The notes: generated by a model not told the origin, from the sequence alone. A DNA stretch of 64,000 nt from Ruegeria sp. R14_0 (GCF_017743975.1 NZ_JAGHRC010000001.1:248001-312000), one strand, 5' to 3'. Shown: positions 9,831-19,574, counted from the stretch's first letter. A program made the numbers and translations.

Positions 9831-10417
9831 CGCAGCTCAGCCTCAAAATCGGCGCTCGCGTTGAGCGCCTCTTCCAGCTCAACCCGATACTGCGTGCGAG
9901 AGATCTCGAGCGCGCCTAATGACGCCAGATGTGCGGTCAGAAACTGGGTGTCAAACAGGCGAAAACCGGTTTGGCGCAGGCGGTCGACCAGATAGGCCAG
10001 CGCAATTTTTGAGGCGTCCTTTCGGCGAGAGAACATGCTTTCGCCAAAAAAGGCGGCCCCCAGCGAGACACCATAGACACCGCCCACCAATGCGTCCTCT
10101 TCCCAAACTTCAAGTGAGTGGGCGTGGCCGGACCGGTAGAGTTGCTGATAAAGGTCACGCAACTCGGCATTGATCCAGGTGTCCGCACGATCAGCGCAGC
10201 CGTCGACCACCCCGACAAAATCGCGGTTGATGCTGATGGTAAAGCCGCATTTGCGAATTCGGCGTGCCAAGCTGCGCGAAATGTGAAAGCCATCCAGTGG
10301 GAAAACGCCGCGAAACTTGGGGTCGACCCAAAACAATTCTGGATCATCCCGATGCTCGGCCATCGGGAAGATGCCGATCGAGTATCCGTGCAGCAATAGT
10401 TCGGGGGTCAGGCTCAT
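9785..10417 (-). CDS. aat: Leucyl/phenylalanyl-tRNA--protein transferase
   Basis: N-end rule enzyme that adds Leu or Phe from aminoacyl-tRNA to proteins with N-terminal Arg or Lys, marking them for ClpS/ClpAP. The 210-residue product has the family landmarks YSIGIFPMAE, FHISRSLAR, TWINAELRDLYQQLYRSGHAHSLEVWE, LVGGVYGVSLGAAFFGESMFSR and the FDTQFLTAHLASLGA block. The ATG at 10417 gives the family start (MSLTPELLLHGYS); a GTG at 10450 is possible but adds an unlikely leader. It lies 48 bp after accC and is probably co-transcribed with accBC. Its 3' end overlaps the DUF2155 gene. Confidence 0.96.
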   Translation of the reverse strand: MSLTPELLLHGYSIGIFPMAEHRDDPELFWVDPKFRGVFPLDGFHISRSLARRIRKCGFTISINRDFVGVVDGCADRADTWINAELRDLYQQLYRSGHAHSLEVWEEDALVGGVYGVSLGAAFFGESMFSRRKDASKIALAYLVDRLRQTGFRLFDTQFLTAHLASLGALEISRTQYRVELEEALNASADFEAELRQSAEGVIQRITHTS

Positions 10418-10465
10418 GCGCGATACCTTGAGACCAGAGCGCAAAGGCACTCTGGTCCCTGGGTT

Positions 10466-11815
10466 TTATTCAGCCATGTTCGCCGCAAGCCAGTGTTCCA
10501 GCCAGTGAATGTTGTAATCACCGCTGTGAATGTCGGGCTCTTGCAACAGCGCGTGGAACAGGGGAACGGTCGTGTCGATACCGTCCACGATCAGCTCACC
10601 CAACGCGCGATCCAAACGTGCCAAAGCCTCAGCCCGGTCGCGGCCCTGCACGATCAGCTTGGCAATCAGCGAGTCGTAGTAGGGCGGGATCGAATACCCG
10701 TCATAGAGCGCCGAATCCATCCGTACACCCAGACCGCCGGGCGCGTGATACGCGGTGATCTTGCCGGGGCAGGGCGAGAAGTTCGGCAGCTTTTCCGCGT
10801 TAATCCGAACTTCGATGGCATGTCCGTTGATCTCAAGATCGTCCTGACCGAACGACATGTCCTCGCCAGCGGCTACGCGGATTTGTTCGCGCACCAGATC
10901 AACGCCAAAGATGCCTTCGGTCACCGGGTGTTCCACCTGCAGGCGGGTGTTCATTTCGATGAAATAGAACTCACCGTTCTCGTAGAGGAACTCGATGGTC
11001 CCCGCGCCGATGTAGTTGATCTTCGCCACCGCGTCGGCGCAGATCTTACCAATCTTGGCGCGTTCTTCGGGGGTTATGCAGGGGCCGGGGGCCTCTTCAA
11101 AAACCTTCTGGTGGCGACGTTGCAGCGAGCAATCGCGTTCACCCAGATGGACGGCCTTACCCTTGCCATCGCCAAAGACCTGAATCTCGATATGGCGCGG
11201 CGTGGTCAGGTATTTCTCGATATAGACCTCGTCATTGCCAAAGGCGGCTTTGCCCTCGGCACGCGCGGTCATGAATGCGCTTTCCATCTCATCAGCAGTC
11301 TGTGCAACTTTCATGCCGCGACCGCCGCCGCCGGCGGTGGCTTTGATGATGACGGGATAGCCGAATTCTTCACCAATGCGCTTGGCGTCTTCCAGCGTGG
11401 GAACACCGCCATCAGAACCCGGCACGCAAGGCACGCCCAATTCCTTCATCGTGTCCTTGGCGGTGATCTTGTCGCCCATGACGCGGATATGTTCGGCGGT
11501 GGGGCCGATAAAAGTGATGCCGTGATCTTCGACGATCTGCACGAATTCAGCATTTTCCGAGAGGAACCCGTAGCCGGGGTGGATCGCTTGCGCGCCGGTG
11601 ATTTCACAGGCCGAGATGATCGCGGGAACCGACAGATAGCTCTGCGGGCTGGGCGGGGGGCCAATGCAGACCGATTCATCCGCCATGCGCACATGCATTG
11701 CGTCGCTGTCGGCGGTGGAGTGGACGGCGACCGTCGCAATCCCCATCTCGCGCGCGGCGCGGATGACGCGCAGGGCGATCTCGCCTCGGTTGGCAATCAG
11801 GATCTTGTCGAACAT
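10466..11815 (-). CDS. accC: Acetyl-CoA carboxylase biotin carboxylase subunit
   Basis: ATP-grasp enzyme that carboxylates the biotin on AccB, the first half-reaction of malonyl-CoA synthesis. The 449-residue protein has all landmarks: [18 protein letters not shown] at the start, the glycine-rich loop [11 protein letters not shown], the [12 protein letters not shown] strand, [11 protein letters not shown] and the [13 protein letters not shown] catalytic block. It starts 9 nt after the accB stop and is clearly in one transcript with it. Confidence 0.98.
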   Translation of the reverse strand: MFDKILIANRGEIALRVIRAAREMGIATVAVHSTADSDAMHVRMADESVCIGPPPSPQSYLSVPAIISACEITGAQAIHPGYGFLSENAEFVQIVEDHGITFIGPTAEHIRVMGDKITAKDTMKELGVPCVPGSDGGVPTLEDAKRIGEEFGYPVIIKATAGGGGRGMKVAQTADEMESAFMTARAEGKAAFGNDEVYIEKYLTTPRHIEIQVFGDGKGKAVHLGERDCSLQRRHQKVFEEAPGPCITPEERAKIGKICADAVAKINYIGAGTIEFLYENGEFYFIEMNTRLQVEHPVTEGIFGVDLVREQIRVAAGEDMSFGQDDLEINGHAIEVRINAEKLPNFSPCPGKITAYHAPGGLGVRMDSALYDGYSIPPYYDSLIAKLIVQGRDRAEALARLDRALGELIVDGIDTTVPLFHALLQEPDIHSGDYNIHWLEHWLAANMAE

Positions 11816-11824
11816 GGGCGCGCC

Positions 11825-12325
11825 TTACTCGATGATGACCAGAGGGGTGCCGAATTCCACAGCGTCGCCGTCGCCCACGAGAACACGCTTGATGGTGCCC
11901 GACTTGGGCGCGTGGATGTGGTTCATGGTCTTCATCGCTTCGACGATCAGCAGTGTGTCGCCTTCGGAAACGGATGCGCCGACGCTGATGAAGGCAGGCG
12001 CGCCCGGTTCGGGCTGCATATAGACGGTGCCCACCATGGGTGAGGTCACGGCGCCCGGATGGCTGGCGGGATCTTCCTGCGCGGCGGGTGCTTCGGCGGG
12101 GGCCGCTGCGGCAGGGGCTGCAGCGGGTGCCGGTGCTGCTGCCGCCGGAACGGCGACCTGAACCGGAGCGGGTGCGGCCTGCGACATGCGGCTGACGCGC
12201 ACATTCAGGCTGTCTTCCTCGCCATATTCACGCTTGACCTGCAACTCGGTCAGGTCGTTTTCGCGCAGCAATTCGGCCAGTGCCTTGATGAATGCCACAT
12301 CCGCTTCGTGTTTGGTGTCTGTCAT
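11825..12325 (-). CDS. accB: Acetyl-CoA carboxylase biotin carboxyl carrier protein
   Basis: A 166-residue carrier with three parts. The N-terminal dimerisation part (residues 1-50) is followed by an Ala/Pro-rich flexible linker (about 50-88) and the biotinyl domain. The biotinylated lysine is Lys132 in [12 protein letters not shown]. It passes carboxyl groups from AccC to the carboxyltransferase AccAD, which is not in this window. It is first gene of accB-accC(-aat) on the minus strand. Confidence 0.97.
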   Translation of the reverse strand: MTDTKHEADVAFIKALAELLRENDLTELQVKREYGEEDSLNVRVSRMSQAAPAPVQVAVPAAAAPAPAAAPAAAAPAEAPAAQEDPASHPGAVTSPMVGTVYMQPEPGAPAFISVGASVSEGDTLLIVEAMKTMNHIHAPKSGTIKRVLVGDGDAVEFGTPLVIIE

Positions 12326-12476
12326 GAGTGTCCTCGACGGTTCCCCTTTGGCCCGTCTATTTGGTGCGGGCTTCGGCTTGATTACGCAGCGTTATAAGCT
12401 AAGCGCCCTGTCATGAAAAGCGCGTCCGAGCCTGTCAGATAGGGGTTTTTCTCAAGTTTTTGAGTAGTGAGCGGGT

Positions 12477-13013
12477 TCAGAGTGGCATTCCCGAGAGTTT
12501 TGCCACAAGTTCCGGTAGTTTACGCGCGCCGAACTTCTCCAATAAGCGGGCCCGATACGCCTCGATCGTGCGGTAGCTGAGGCCAAGTTCAACGCCGATT
12601 TCCTTGGCCGACAAGCCGCGGCACGACATGATGGCCACTTCGCGTTCCCGGGTTGTCAGCTCGACCAAGGGGCGTTCTTCCGAGATGTCCGAGAAGCTCC
12701 AGATGCCGTGTCGAAACGGATCATCGGGCGTCAGCGACCGACCGCGCGCCCGACACCAGAACAGATCGCCATTGCGGCGGCGCATTACGCGTTCGTCGGT
12801 GTAATACCCAGTGTCGCGCATCACCTGCAGGCTGCGCTCGCCGATCCGTTCCCAATCCGCGACCGAGGGGTAGAGGTGCAGCAACGGCATGTTGCGATAC
12901 TCTGCCTCTTCCCCGCCAAAGGTGCGGGCGAACTGCAGATTGCAGCGCCGGATGATGCGGTTTTCCAACTCGACCAGTCCTATGGGGGCATATTCGAAGG
13001 CGGGGTCGCTCAT
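12477..13013 (-). CDS. PAS domain LuxR-family transcriptional regulator
   Basis: A 178-residue protein. Residues 1 to about 110 form a PAS-like sensor (FEYAPIGLVELENRIIRRCN, then MRRRNGDLFWCRARGRSL and FSDISEER). Residues 117-175 form a LuxR/GerE helix-turn-helix (LTTREREVAIMSCRGLSAKEIGVELGLSYRTIEAYRARLLEKFGA). Short PAS-LuxR regulators of this type are common in Roseobacters, and the ligand is usually unknown. It sits 151 bp upstream of accB on the same strand; no target is evident from position alone. Confidence 0.88.
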   Translation of the reverse strand: MSDPAFEYAPIGLVELENRIIRRCNLQFARTFGGEEAEYRNMPLLHLYPSVADWERIGERSLQVMRDTGYYTDERVMRRRNGDLFWCRARGRSLTPDDPFRHGIWSFSDISEERPLVELTTREREVAIMSCRGLSAKEIGVELGLSYRTIEAYRARLLEKFGARKLPELVAKLSGMPL

Positions 13014-13206
13014 CCGGCTATCGTGCAGGGATTTCAGGGAAAATAGAAGAGGGCGGCGGAATATTTGACGAACTGAATGCCCAAGGCGCGGCCGAGATCG
13101 ACTGTCGAAACTGTGAAAGCTGTAAAGGGGCTATGAAAACTGACGCCTAACTTATAGAAATATATAGGGAGTTTTGAAAAGGCGTTGCTGCTATGGGTGA
13201 AAGTTC

Positions 13207-14502
13207 ATGCGCGATACACTAACGGGCAGCCGGATTCGCGAGCGGCGCCAGATTGCAGGGTTGCGTCAGGCCGAGCTTGCGCGGCAGGTCGGGATTTCGG
13301 CGTCTTACCTTAATCTGATCGAACACAACCGTCGCCGGATTGGGGGCAAGCTGTTGGTCGATATTGCCAATGCGCTGTCAGTTGAGCCGTCGCTGTTGAC
13401 GCAAGGGATCGAGGCGACGCTGATTTCAGCTCTGCGCGAGGCCGCGGCGGATGCGTTGGGGCAGCAAGCCGAAGTGGACGCTCTGGAAGAGTTCGCTGGC
13501 CGCTTTCCGGGGTGGGCCGCAGTCTTGGCTCAAATGCACCGCAGGGTGGTTTCGCTGGAGCGCACAGTTGAAACCTTGTCAGACCGCCTGACCCATGACC
13601 CGCATCTGGCGGCGTCGATGCACGAGGTCCTGTCCACGGCCGCCGCGATTCGATCTACGGCCGCAATTTTGGCTGAAACGCAGGAGATTGAGCCCGAGTG
13701 GCAAGACCGGTTTCACCGCAACCTTCATCAGGATGCCGAACGCCTGGCCGACAGCTCGAAGTCGTTGGTTGCGTATCTGGACGATTCCGAGACAGCCGAG
13801 GATCGCCGGGGTGTACCGTCCGAAGATGTCGAGGCATTCTTTGCCGCCAACCGTAACCATTTCCCACAGATCGAAGCAGGCAGTAGCAGCGCTGAGATTG
13901 ATCTGAGCGCATTGGAATCGCCTGCGGCCCGCACCGTAGCCAAGACCTTTCTGGACGTTTACGCGACGGACGCGCAGGCCATGCCTTTGGAAGACATTCA
14001 GAAGGCCTTGGCCGAAGGCGAGCCTGATCCGCTGCGCTTGGCGCGCCGGTTCTCCGTCGACATCGCGACTGTGTTGCGGCGGCTGGCAGCTTTGCCGGAC
14101 GGATATCAGGGACGACCGACCGGGCTGGTTCTCTGTGACGCGTCGGGCAGTATTTTGTTCAGCAAATCCGTCCCGGGCTTTGCAATGCCCAGGTTTGGCG
14201 AGGCCTGTCCGCTCTGGCCGGTGTTTCAGGCGTTGAACCGACCCTTAGTCCCGATCCGCAAGCGAGTTGTTCAACTGGGGCGCACGGCGGCCGAGTTTGA
14301 TTGCTATGCCTATGCGTGGCCGCAATCGGTTTCGGGGTATGACGATGCGCCCGTTTATCATTCGGTCATGCTGGTCCGTCCTGTGAACGAGGCAGAGCAG
14401 AATACACAGCCCGCCACCCGGGTTGGCCCAAGCTGTCGTGTCTGCCCAAACGACACCTGTGCATCGCGTCGCGAGCCGTCGATTCTGAGCGAAGGTTTTT
14501 GA
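13207..14502 (+). CDS. ScfR-type XRE-family regulator (short-chain fatty acyl regulator)
   Basis: A 431-residue protein with an N-terminal Cro/C1 helix-turn-helix (about residues 8-62; RQAELARQVGISASYLNLIEHNRRRIGGKLL), a middle IrrE/ImmA-like region and a C-terminal DUF2083 domain. It ends in a conserved cysteine cluster (GPSCRVCPNDTCASRREPSI). Family members such as RamB and PccR sense propionyl- or acetyl-type CoA esters and bind TTTGCAAA-like sites at acyl-CoA assimilation genes. TTTGCAAA motifs occur before prpE at 45.2 kb in this window, making prpE a candidate target. Which ScfR paralogue this is cannot be told here. Confidence 0.88.
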   Translation: MRDTLTGSRIRERRQIAGLRQAELARQVGISASYLNLIEHNRRRIGGKLLVDIANALSVEPSLLTQGIEATLISALREAAADALGQQAEVDALEEFAGRFPGWAAVLAQMHRRVVSLERTVETLSDRLTHDPHLAASMHEVLSTAAAIRSTAAILAETQEIEPEWQDRFHRNLHQDAERLADSSKSLVAYLDDSETAEDRRGVPSEDVEAFFAANRNHFPQIEAGSSSAEIDLSALESPAARTVAKTFLDVYATDAQAMPLEDIQKALAEGEPDPLRLARRFSVDIATVLRRLAALPDGYQGRPTGLVLCDASGSILFSKSVPGFAMPRFGEACPLWPVFQALNRPLVPIRKRVVQLGRTAAEFDCYAYAWPQSVSGYDDAPVYHSVMLVRPVNEAEQNTQPATRVGPSCRVCPNDTCASRREPSILSEGF

Positions 14503-14578
14503 CAGTTTCCTGACAGAACGCGTAAGCTGACGCGGACAGGTTCGCGGACAGAGCCCGTCACGGGGAGGGATGGAGCAT

Positions 14579-14959
14579 ATGAGCCGTAAGGTTCTGTTAA
14601 TTGAGGATGAGCCGAACATCGCTGAGGCCATCCGTTTTTTGCTGACTCGTGAGGGTTGGCAGGTCGAAACGCACGCAGAAGGGTCGGATGCGATACAGGT
14701 GATTCAGGGCGCAAACCCGGATCTGGTCATTCTGGACGTTATGTTACCGGGCAAGAGCGGAATGGAGATTCTGCGCGATCTGCGCGGGCTTGAGGGTATG
14801 CAAAACTTGCCGGTTCTGATGCTGACCGCGCGCGGCCAGACGCGCGATCGCGAGATGGCCGAAAACGCAGGGGTTAGCCGGTTCATGACCAAACCGTTTT
14901 CCAATGCCGAAGTGCTGACGGCTGTGCGCGACCTGCACGCTCAGGCAACGCGGTCATGA
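14579..14959 (+). CDS. Receiver-only response regulator
   Basis: A 126-residue CheY-like protein with no output domain. It has the acidic pair Glu9/Asp10 (LLIEDEPN), phospho-acceptor Asp53 (VILDVMLPGKSG), Thr83 (MLTARG) and Lys105 (FMTKPF). The preferred start is the ATG at 14579, since GGGAGGG (14563-14569) is 9 nt upstream; an ATG at 14570 lies almost on top of that site. Its stop overlaps the next gene by 4 nt and a symporter-type histidine kinase follows, so the kinase is the likely phosphodonor. How the signal leaves the receiver is not visible. Confidence 0.92.
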   Translation: MSRKVLLIEDEPNIAEAIRFLLTREGWQVETHAEGSDAIQVIQGANPDLVILDVMLPGKSGMEILRDLRGLEGMQNLPVLMLTARGQTRDREMAENAGVSRFMTKPFSNAEVLTAVRDLHAQATRS

Positions 14960-15270
14960 GCGAGAGCGAAGATCGCAAGCCCCAAAGGGCCCGGCCTTCG
15001 CTGTTTCTCGAGCGTCAGAGTTACCGCCGCCGCAGGTTGATGGACGCGGCGCGGCTATTACCCATTCTGGGCGCAGCCTTGATCGCGCTTCCGCTTCTGT
15101 GGCCGAACCAAACCAGCCCCGAGGATGGCGTGCCGTTGTCCTCGGCGATGTTGTACATCTTTGCGTGCTGGGTTTTGCTGATAGCGGTCAGCTTGGTTTT
15201 CGGGTTCGCCGCCAGACGGATGTCCGCACGTGACGATTCCGAAGCAGAGTCGGACCGATGGCTACCCTGA
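14956..15270 (+). CDS. Small two-helix membrane protein of the kinase operon
   Basis: A 104-residue protein with a basic cytoplasmic N-terminus and two predicted membrane helices (about residues 31-50 and 64-86). It is not recognised as a named family. It overlaps the response regulator by 4 nt and the symporter-kinase by 13 nt, so it is tightly coupled to both. Small two-helix proteins (DUF485/YjcH, DUF4212) accompany several sodium:solute symporters. By analogy this may be a companion subunit of the symporter half of the kinase; this is inference from topology and position. Confidence 0.75.
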   Translation: MSESEDRKPQRARPSLFLERQSYRRRRLMDAARLLPILGAALIALPLLWPNQTSPEDGVPLSSAMLYIFACWVLLIAVSLVFGFAARRMSARDDSEAESDRWLP

Positions 15271-17936
15271 ACGTTCTGATCCTTGTTTGCCTTGGCTACG
15301 TTGTATTGCTGTTCGGTGTCGCCTTTGCGGCTGACCGAATGGCGGCAGCAGGGCGTGGGGCGTGGTTGCGGTCTCCGCTGATCTACACATTGTCCTTGTC
15401 AATTTACTGCACTGCCTGGACCTTTTACGGCGCGGTCGGAAATGCGGCGCGATCGGGGTTAGAGTTCGTGACCATCTATCTGGGCCCGACACTGGTCATG
15501 CTCAGTTGGTGGTGGGGGCTGCGCAAACTGGTGCGCGTCGGGCGCAGCCAGCGTGTGACGTCGATCGCGGACCTGATTTCATCCCGCTATGGCAAGTCCA
15601 ACACGCTGGCGATTTGTGTGACCATTCTGGCCGTGTTGGGCGGCACGCCTTACATCGCCCTTCAGCTTCAATCCATAACCCTGTCATTTTCGATTTTTGC
15701 CGAGGCGGATCCTTCGGGCCTTTACCGAGAGGGCTCCAGCGTCTTTTGGGTCGCAGCGGGTCTGGCGATGTTCGCAATCCTGTTCGGCACCCGCAACCTG
15801 GACGCAAACGAGCGCCACCATGGCGTTGTGACCGCGATCGCGTTGGAATCCGTCGTAAAGCTGTTCGCCTTGATCGCTGTCGGCATCTTCGTGGTTTGGG
15901 GCGTAGCTGGCGGGATTGGCCCGATGATGGAGCGCATCGATGCATCGGAAATCGGACAGTGGAACGTGGATGCCGGGCGGTGGACGACCTTTATCTTCCT
16001 GTCCGCTGCCGCCTTCATCTGTCTGCCGCGGATGTTTCAGGTGATGGTTGTCGAAAACGCGGATGAAGGGCATCTGAGAACCGCCGCCTGGGCCTTCCCG
16101 CTGTATCTGCTGCTGATGAGCCTGTTCGTCGTGCCGATCGCCGTCGTGGGGCTGGATTTGCTGCCCGAAGGGTCGAACCCCGACCTGTTCGTACTGACTG
16201 TACCGCTGTCGCAGGGCAATGACTGGCTTGCGATGCTGTCCTTCATCGGCGGGTTCTCTTCGGCCACATCCATGGTCATCGTCACGGCGATGGCGCTGTC
16301 GACGATGGTGTCGAACCATCTTGTCATGCCGATCTGGCTGAGCACGCAGGAAGGGTCGGGCTCGGTCTCGGGTGATGTTCGAAACGTGGTTCTGGTGGCG
16401 CGGCGCGTGTCGATCGCTGTCATCATGGCGATGGGTTACTATTACTACCGACTTTCGGGTGGCGGCGCGGCGCTGGCCTCGATCGGGCTAGTGGCCTTTG
16501 CAGGCATTTCGCAGATCCTGCCTGCCCTTGTCGGCGGGTTGTTCTGGCGCGGTGCGACGCGGACCGGGGCTTTGGTCGGGCTGACGGTCGGTTTCGTTCT
16601 GTGGATCTACACGCTGCTGCTGCCCGGGATGGGTGGTGCCATTATGCCTGACACGGTGCTGCAGAACGGCCCGTTCGGGTGGGGTTGGCTGCGTCCTCAG
16701 GCCCTTTTCGGGATCGAGGGAATGGACCCAATGGTCCACACGGTGATGTGGTCACTGTCGCTGAATACCTTTGCCTTTTGTGCGGCATCCTTGCTGAGCT
16801 TTCCCAGCCCGCTGGAACGCCTTCAGGGCGCGCAGTTTGTCAACGTCTTTGACCATTCCGTCGCGCCGCGCGGCTGGTCCGGTTCGGTTGCGCAAAGCGA
16901 AGACCTTATGATTATGACCCAGCGGATTTTGGGTGCAGGTCCGGCGCAAGAGTTCTTTCAGGCCGAGGCGCACGCCCAGGGCGGACGAACTAGCCTGCCC
17001 GAGCCAACGCCGGGATTCCTCGAGCGGCTGGAGCGGGAACTCAGCGGCTCGGTTGGGGCGGCGACCGCCCACGCGATGATCGGGCAGATTGTTGGCGGTT
17101 CGTCGGTCTCGGTCGAGGACCTTCTGGCGGTGGCCGACGAATCGGCTCAGATGTTGGAATACTCCAGCCAGCTAGAGGCGAAATCCGCCGAACTCAGCAG
17201 GACTGCGCGGCAGTTGCGCGAGGCTAATACCAAGCTGACGCAGATTTCCGAGCAAAAAGACAGCTTCCTCAGCCAGGTGAGTCACGAACTGCGCACGCCG
17301 ATGACATCGATCCGGGCGTTTTCTGAAATCATGCGGGATAGCGACGGGCTGACCCCGGAAGAACAAACGCGATACGCCGCGATCATCCATGACGAGGCGC
17401 TTCGGCTGACCCGCCTGCTGGATGATCTGCTGGATCTCAGCGTTTTGGAAAGTGGCCGGGTGAACCTGAATATGAGCGGCGAGAGCCTGAGTGCAGTTCT
17501 GGACCGTGCCGTTTCCAGCGCGCTGGCCGGATCGCGTTCGACCCTGACGGTGCGGCGGGCCCGACAATCCGAACGGATTCCCCTGCATACGGATCTTGAT
17601 CGGCTTGGTCAGGTCTTCATCAACCTGATTTCCAATGCGCAAAAGTATTGCGATGCCGAGGACCCCGTACTGACCATTTCCGCACATGATGTAGGCGGGC
17701 AGGTAGTCATTGATTTCACCGACAACGGCAGCGGTATTCCACCCGAAGCGCAATCGATGGTATTCGAAAAATTCGCTCGGGTCGGTGGTGATAAGGCGGG
17801 GGGAGCAGGGCTGGGGCTGGCGATCTGCCGCGAGATCATGCAGCGCTTGGGGGGCGAGATCACTTACCTTCCCGGACAGGGCGGCGCAGCGTTTCGCGTT
17901 CGCTTGCCGATGGCGTACCAACAAGCCGCGCAGTAG
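15258..17936 (+). CDS. Sodium:solute symporter-fused sensor histidine kinase (CbrA-like)
   Basis: An 892-residue membrane kinase. Residues 1 to about 520 resemble SLC5-type sodium:solute symporters, with about 12-13 helices (YTLSLSIYCTAWTFYGAVG, RVTSIADLISSRYG). A coiled-coil linker follows (about 640-670), then HisKA with His676 in QVSHELRTPMTSIRAF. The HATPase domain has an N-box (LISNAQKYC) and G-boxes (DNGSGIPPEA, GAGLGLAICREI). Kinases of this build sense a solute while binding or importing it; CbrA handles histidine. It forms an operon with the receiver and the small membrane protein before it. The substrate cannot be told from sequence. Confidence 0.93.
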   Translation: MATLNVLILVCLGYVVLLFGVAFAADRMAAAGRGAWLRSPLIYTLSLSIYCTAWTFYGAVGNAARSGLEFVTIYLGPTLVMLSWWWGLRKLVRVGRSQRVTSIADLISSRYGKSNTLAICVTILAVLGGTPYIALQLQSITLSFSIFAEADPSGLYREGSSVFWVAAGLAMFAILFGTRNLDANERHHGVVTAIALESVVKLFALIAVGIFVVWGVAGGIGPMMERIDASEIGQWNVDAGRWTTFIFLSAAAFICLPRMFQVMVVENADEGHLRTAAWAFPLYLLLMSLFVVPIAVVGLDLLPEGSNPDLFVLTVPLSQGNDWLAMLSFIGGFSSATSMVIVTAMALSTMVSNHLVMPIWLSTQEGSGSVSGDVRNVVLVARRVSIAVIMAMGYYYYRLSGGGAALASIGLVAFAGISQILPALVGGLFWRGATRTGALVGLTVGFVLWIYTLLLPGMGGAIMPDTVLQNGPFGWGWLRPQALFGIEGMDPMVHTVMWSLSLNTFAFCAASLLSFPSPLERLQGAQFVNVFDHSVAPRGWSGSVAQSEDLMIMTQRILGAGPAQEFFQAEAHAQGGRTSLPEPTPGFLERLERELSGSVGAATAHAMIGQIVGGSSVSVEDLLAVADESAQMLEYSSQLEAKSAELSRTARQLREANTKLTQISEQKDSFLSQVSHELRTPMTSIRAFSEIMRDSDGLTPEEQTRYAAIIHDEALRLTRLLDDLLDLSVLESGRVNLNMSGESLSAVLDRAVSSALAGSRSTLTVRRARQSERIPLHTDLDRLGQVFINLISNAQKYCDAEDPVLTISAHDVGGQVVIDFTDNGSGIPPEAQSMVFEKFARVGGDKAGGAGLGLAICREIMQRLGGEITYLPGQGGAAFRVRLPMAYQQAAQ

Positions 17937-18013
17937 CGGCATCATAAAGACATTGGTAACCAGCGCCGGGTTAAACCAGATACCGGACTCAGTAACTGAA
18001 ATCGGTATCCGGG

Positions 18014-19120
18014 ATGACGCAGTCTGTCAGCACAGCTATGGCGCGCAAGCTTTCGGCGGGGCAGGAAGAACAGGGCGAGAAGCCTCGTTCCGTGCTGCGG
18101 GCCCTTCGGCTGGCCTTTGCCCGCACCGCAGGCGACCGGTACCAACTACCGCTGACAGTGATCGGGGCAAAACAATCCCATAGGACACCGGACGCACTAG
18201 TGCAGGGGATTCGCGCGGATTGGTTGCTGCTTCAGTTCGGCAATGCCGAGGGGATGGCGGCTGCGATTTGCATGGATATGGGCGCGGTCTCGGCGATCGT
18301 TCAGGTGCAGACGATCGGGCAGGTCTTGGCAGGCGAACCCGACGCCCGTGCGTACACCGATACGGATGCAGCACTGGTCGCGCCGCTGGTCGAAGAGGCG
18401 CTGAGCAGGGCGGTTGGGCTGGTCGAGGCGAGTGCGGATCAGGCCAGCCTGTCGGGGTACGAGTTTCGGGCGCGGCTGGGTGATCTGCGGACATTATCGT
18501 TGGCCCTGGTCGAAGATGCCTATCGCGTATTTGAATTGACGGTCGAGCTTGGCGGAGGCCTCAGGCAGGGTCAGGTTTCCGTCCTGCTGCCTGATCTGCC
18601 GGCGGAAACAGACGAGGATGAGGCAGATCTGGCCGAGGCTGGCCCGAACCTGGAACAGGCTTCTGGGGTCGTACGCGCCGAGTTGAATACGGTGATCAGC
18701 CGGATGTCGCTGCCACTAGCGACGCTATCGAGTCTGTCTGTGGGGGATGTTCTGCCGCTGACTGGGTCGAGGCTGGATCGCGCAGAAATCCTCACAATCG
18801 ACCGAGGCCGTGCTGCGATCGGGCGTTTGGGTCAATGCGGCGGAATGCGCGCTGTTCGGTTGAACGAATACACTTCGGTCGCGGCACTGGAGCAGTCCGA
18901 ACTGCCCGAGTTTCTCGAGGCGCGGAGCGCAGGCTCGCCGCCTGAAACTCTGGAAGATGCGATTCAGACCGCCCCCACCCAGGCAGTGGTGCCCCTTGGG
19001 GTCGACGGCTTAGGCGACGTAGATCCAGGTCTGAGCTTTGACAGCCCCGATAAGATGGTGGCTGAGATTTCCCAGTTGGCTGGGTTGACTGGGCTAGAGG
19101 ACGAACCGGGCCTAACCTGA
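18014..19120 (+). CDS. FliM/FliN-family protein (SpoA domain)
   Basis: A 368-residue protein. Its N-terminal half resembles the FliM middle domain. Around residues 220-300 is a SpoA/SURF domain (VRAELNTVISRMSLPLATLSSLSVGDVLPLTGSRLDRAEILTIDRGRAAIGRLGQ) like those in FliM, FliN and type III secretion C-ring proteins. No other flagellar or secretion genes lie nearby, and it sits 77 bp after the symporter-kinase. It may be a detached C-ring component or an adaptor linking the kinase system to motility. The ribosome site is weak, so the exact start is less certain. Confidence 0.8.
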   Translation: MTQSVSTAMARKLSAGQEEQGEKPRSVLRALRLAFARTAGDRYQLPLTVIGAKQSHRTPDALVQGIRADWLLLQFGNAEGMAAAICMDMGAVSAIVQVQTIGQVLAGEPDARAYTDTDAALVAPLVEEALSRAVGLVEASADQASLSGYEFRARLGDLRTLSLALVEDAYRVFELTVELGGGLRQGQVSVLLPDLPAETDEDEADLAEAGPNLEQASGVVRAELNTVISRMSLPLATLSSLSVGDVLPLTGSRLDRAEILTIDRGRAAIGRLGQCGGMRAVRLNEYTSVAALEQSELPEFLEARSAGSPPETLEDAIQTAPTQAVVPLGVDGLGDVDPGLSFDSPDKMVAEISQLAGLTGLEDEPGLT

Positions 19121-19133
19121 TCGCCTTTCGGAA

Positions 19134-19565
19134 TCATTCACCCGTGTTTCGGATGTGGTCCAGCGCCGGGCGCAGATTTTCCAGCATGTAACCAGCTTTG
19201 GTCGTGGCCTCCAGGATGTCATCCGTGCTCATGCGGTCGCACTGACCCAAAGCCCAGACAACCGAACAGCGGGTTCCCGAAGCGCAATAGGCCAGAACCG
19301 GGCCAGAGCAGCTTTCGGCCAGTTCCCGTTGTAAAGCTACGTTCCCCGGAGTCATGGTCTGGTGCGTCAACTCCAGAACCTCATATTCCATCCCTGCCGC
19401 GCGGACGGCTTCGCCAATGGCGTCCGACTGCATCATGGGCGGAACTTCGGCATTTGGACGGTTGCAGATGACCTTAACGAAACCTGCTTCGGCAATGGCT
19501 GGGACGTCCTCGACCGTGATCTGAGGCGAGACGGCGTAGCGGGGGGTTATTGGTCGAATCTCCAT
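19134..19565 (-). CDS. TIGR01244/DUF442 sulfurtransferase-phosphatase (Blh N-domain type)
   Basis: A 143-residue protein with a phosphatase/rhodanese-like P-loop, Cys94-ASGT-Arg99. This is the DUF442 domain that in Agrobacterium and Xylella Blh is fused to, or encoded with, a persulfide dioxygenase. It is expected to move sulfane sulfur between glutathione persulfide, sulfite and thiosulfate. It is last in the four-gene minus-strand operon, after two half-YeeE/YedE transporter genes and the MBL dioxygenase. Confidence 0.92.
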   Translation of the reverse strand: MEIRPITPRYAVSPQITVEDVPAIAEAGFVKVICNRPNAEVPPMMQSDAIGEAVRAAGMEYEVLELTHQTMTPGNVALQRELAESCSGPVLAYCASGTRCSVVWALGQCDRMSTDDILEATTKAGYMLENLRPALDHIRNTGE

Positions 19566-19574
19566 GGCAATTGC

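Noticed and set aside
10493..12043. A 516-codon plus-strand frame opposite accC and accB.
   Set aside because: It lies wholly antisense to two certain housekeeping genes and has no domain. It is a shadow frame caused by high G+C codon use.
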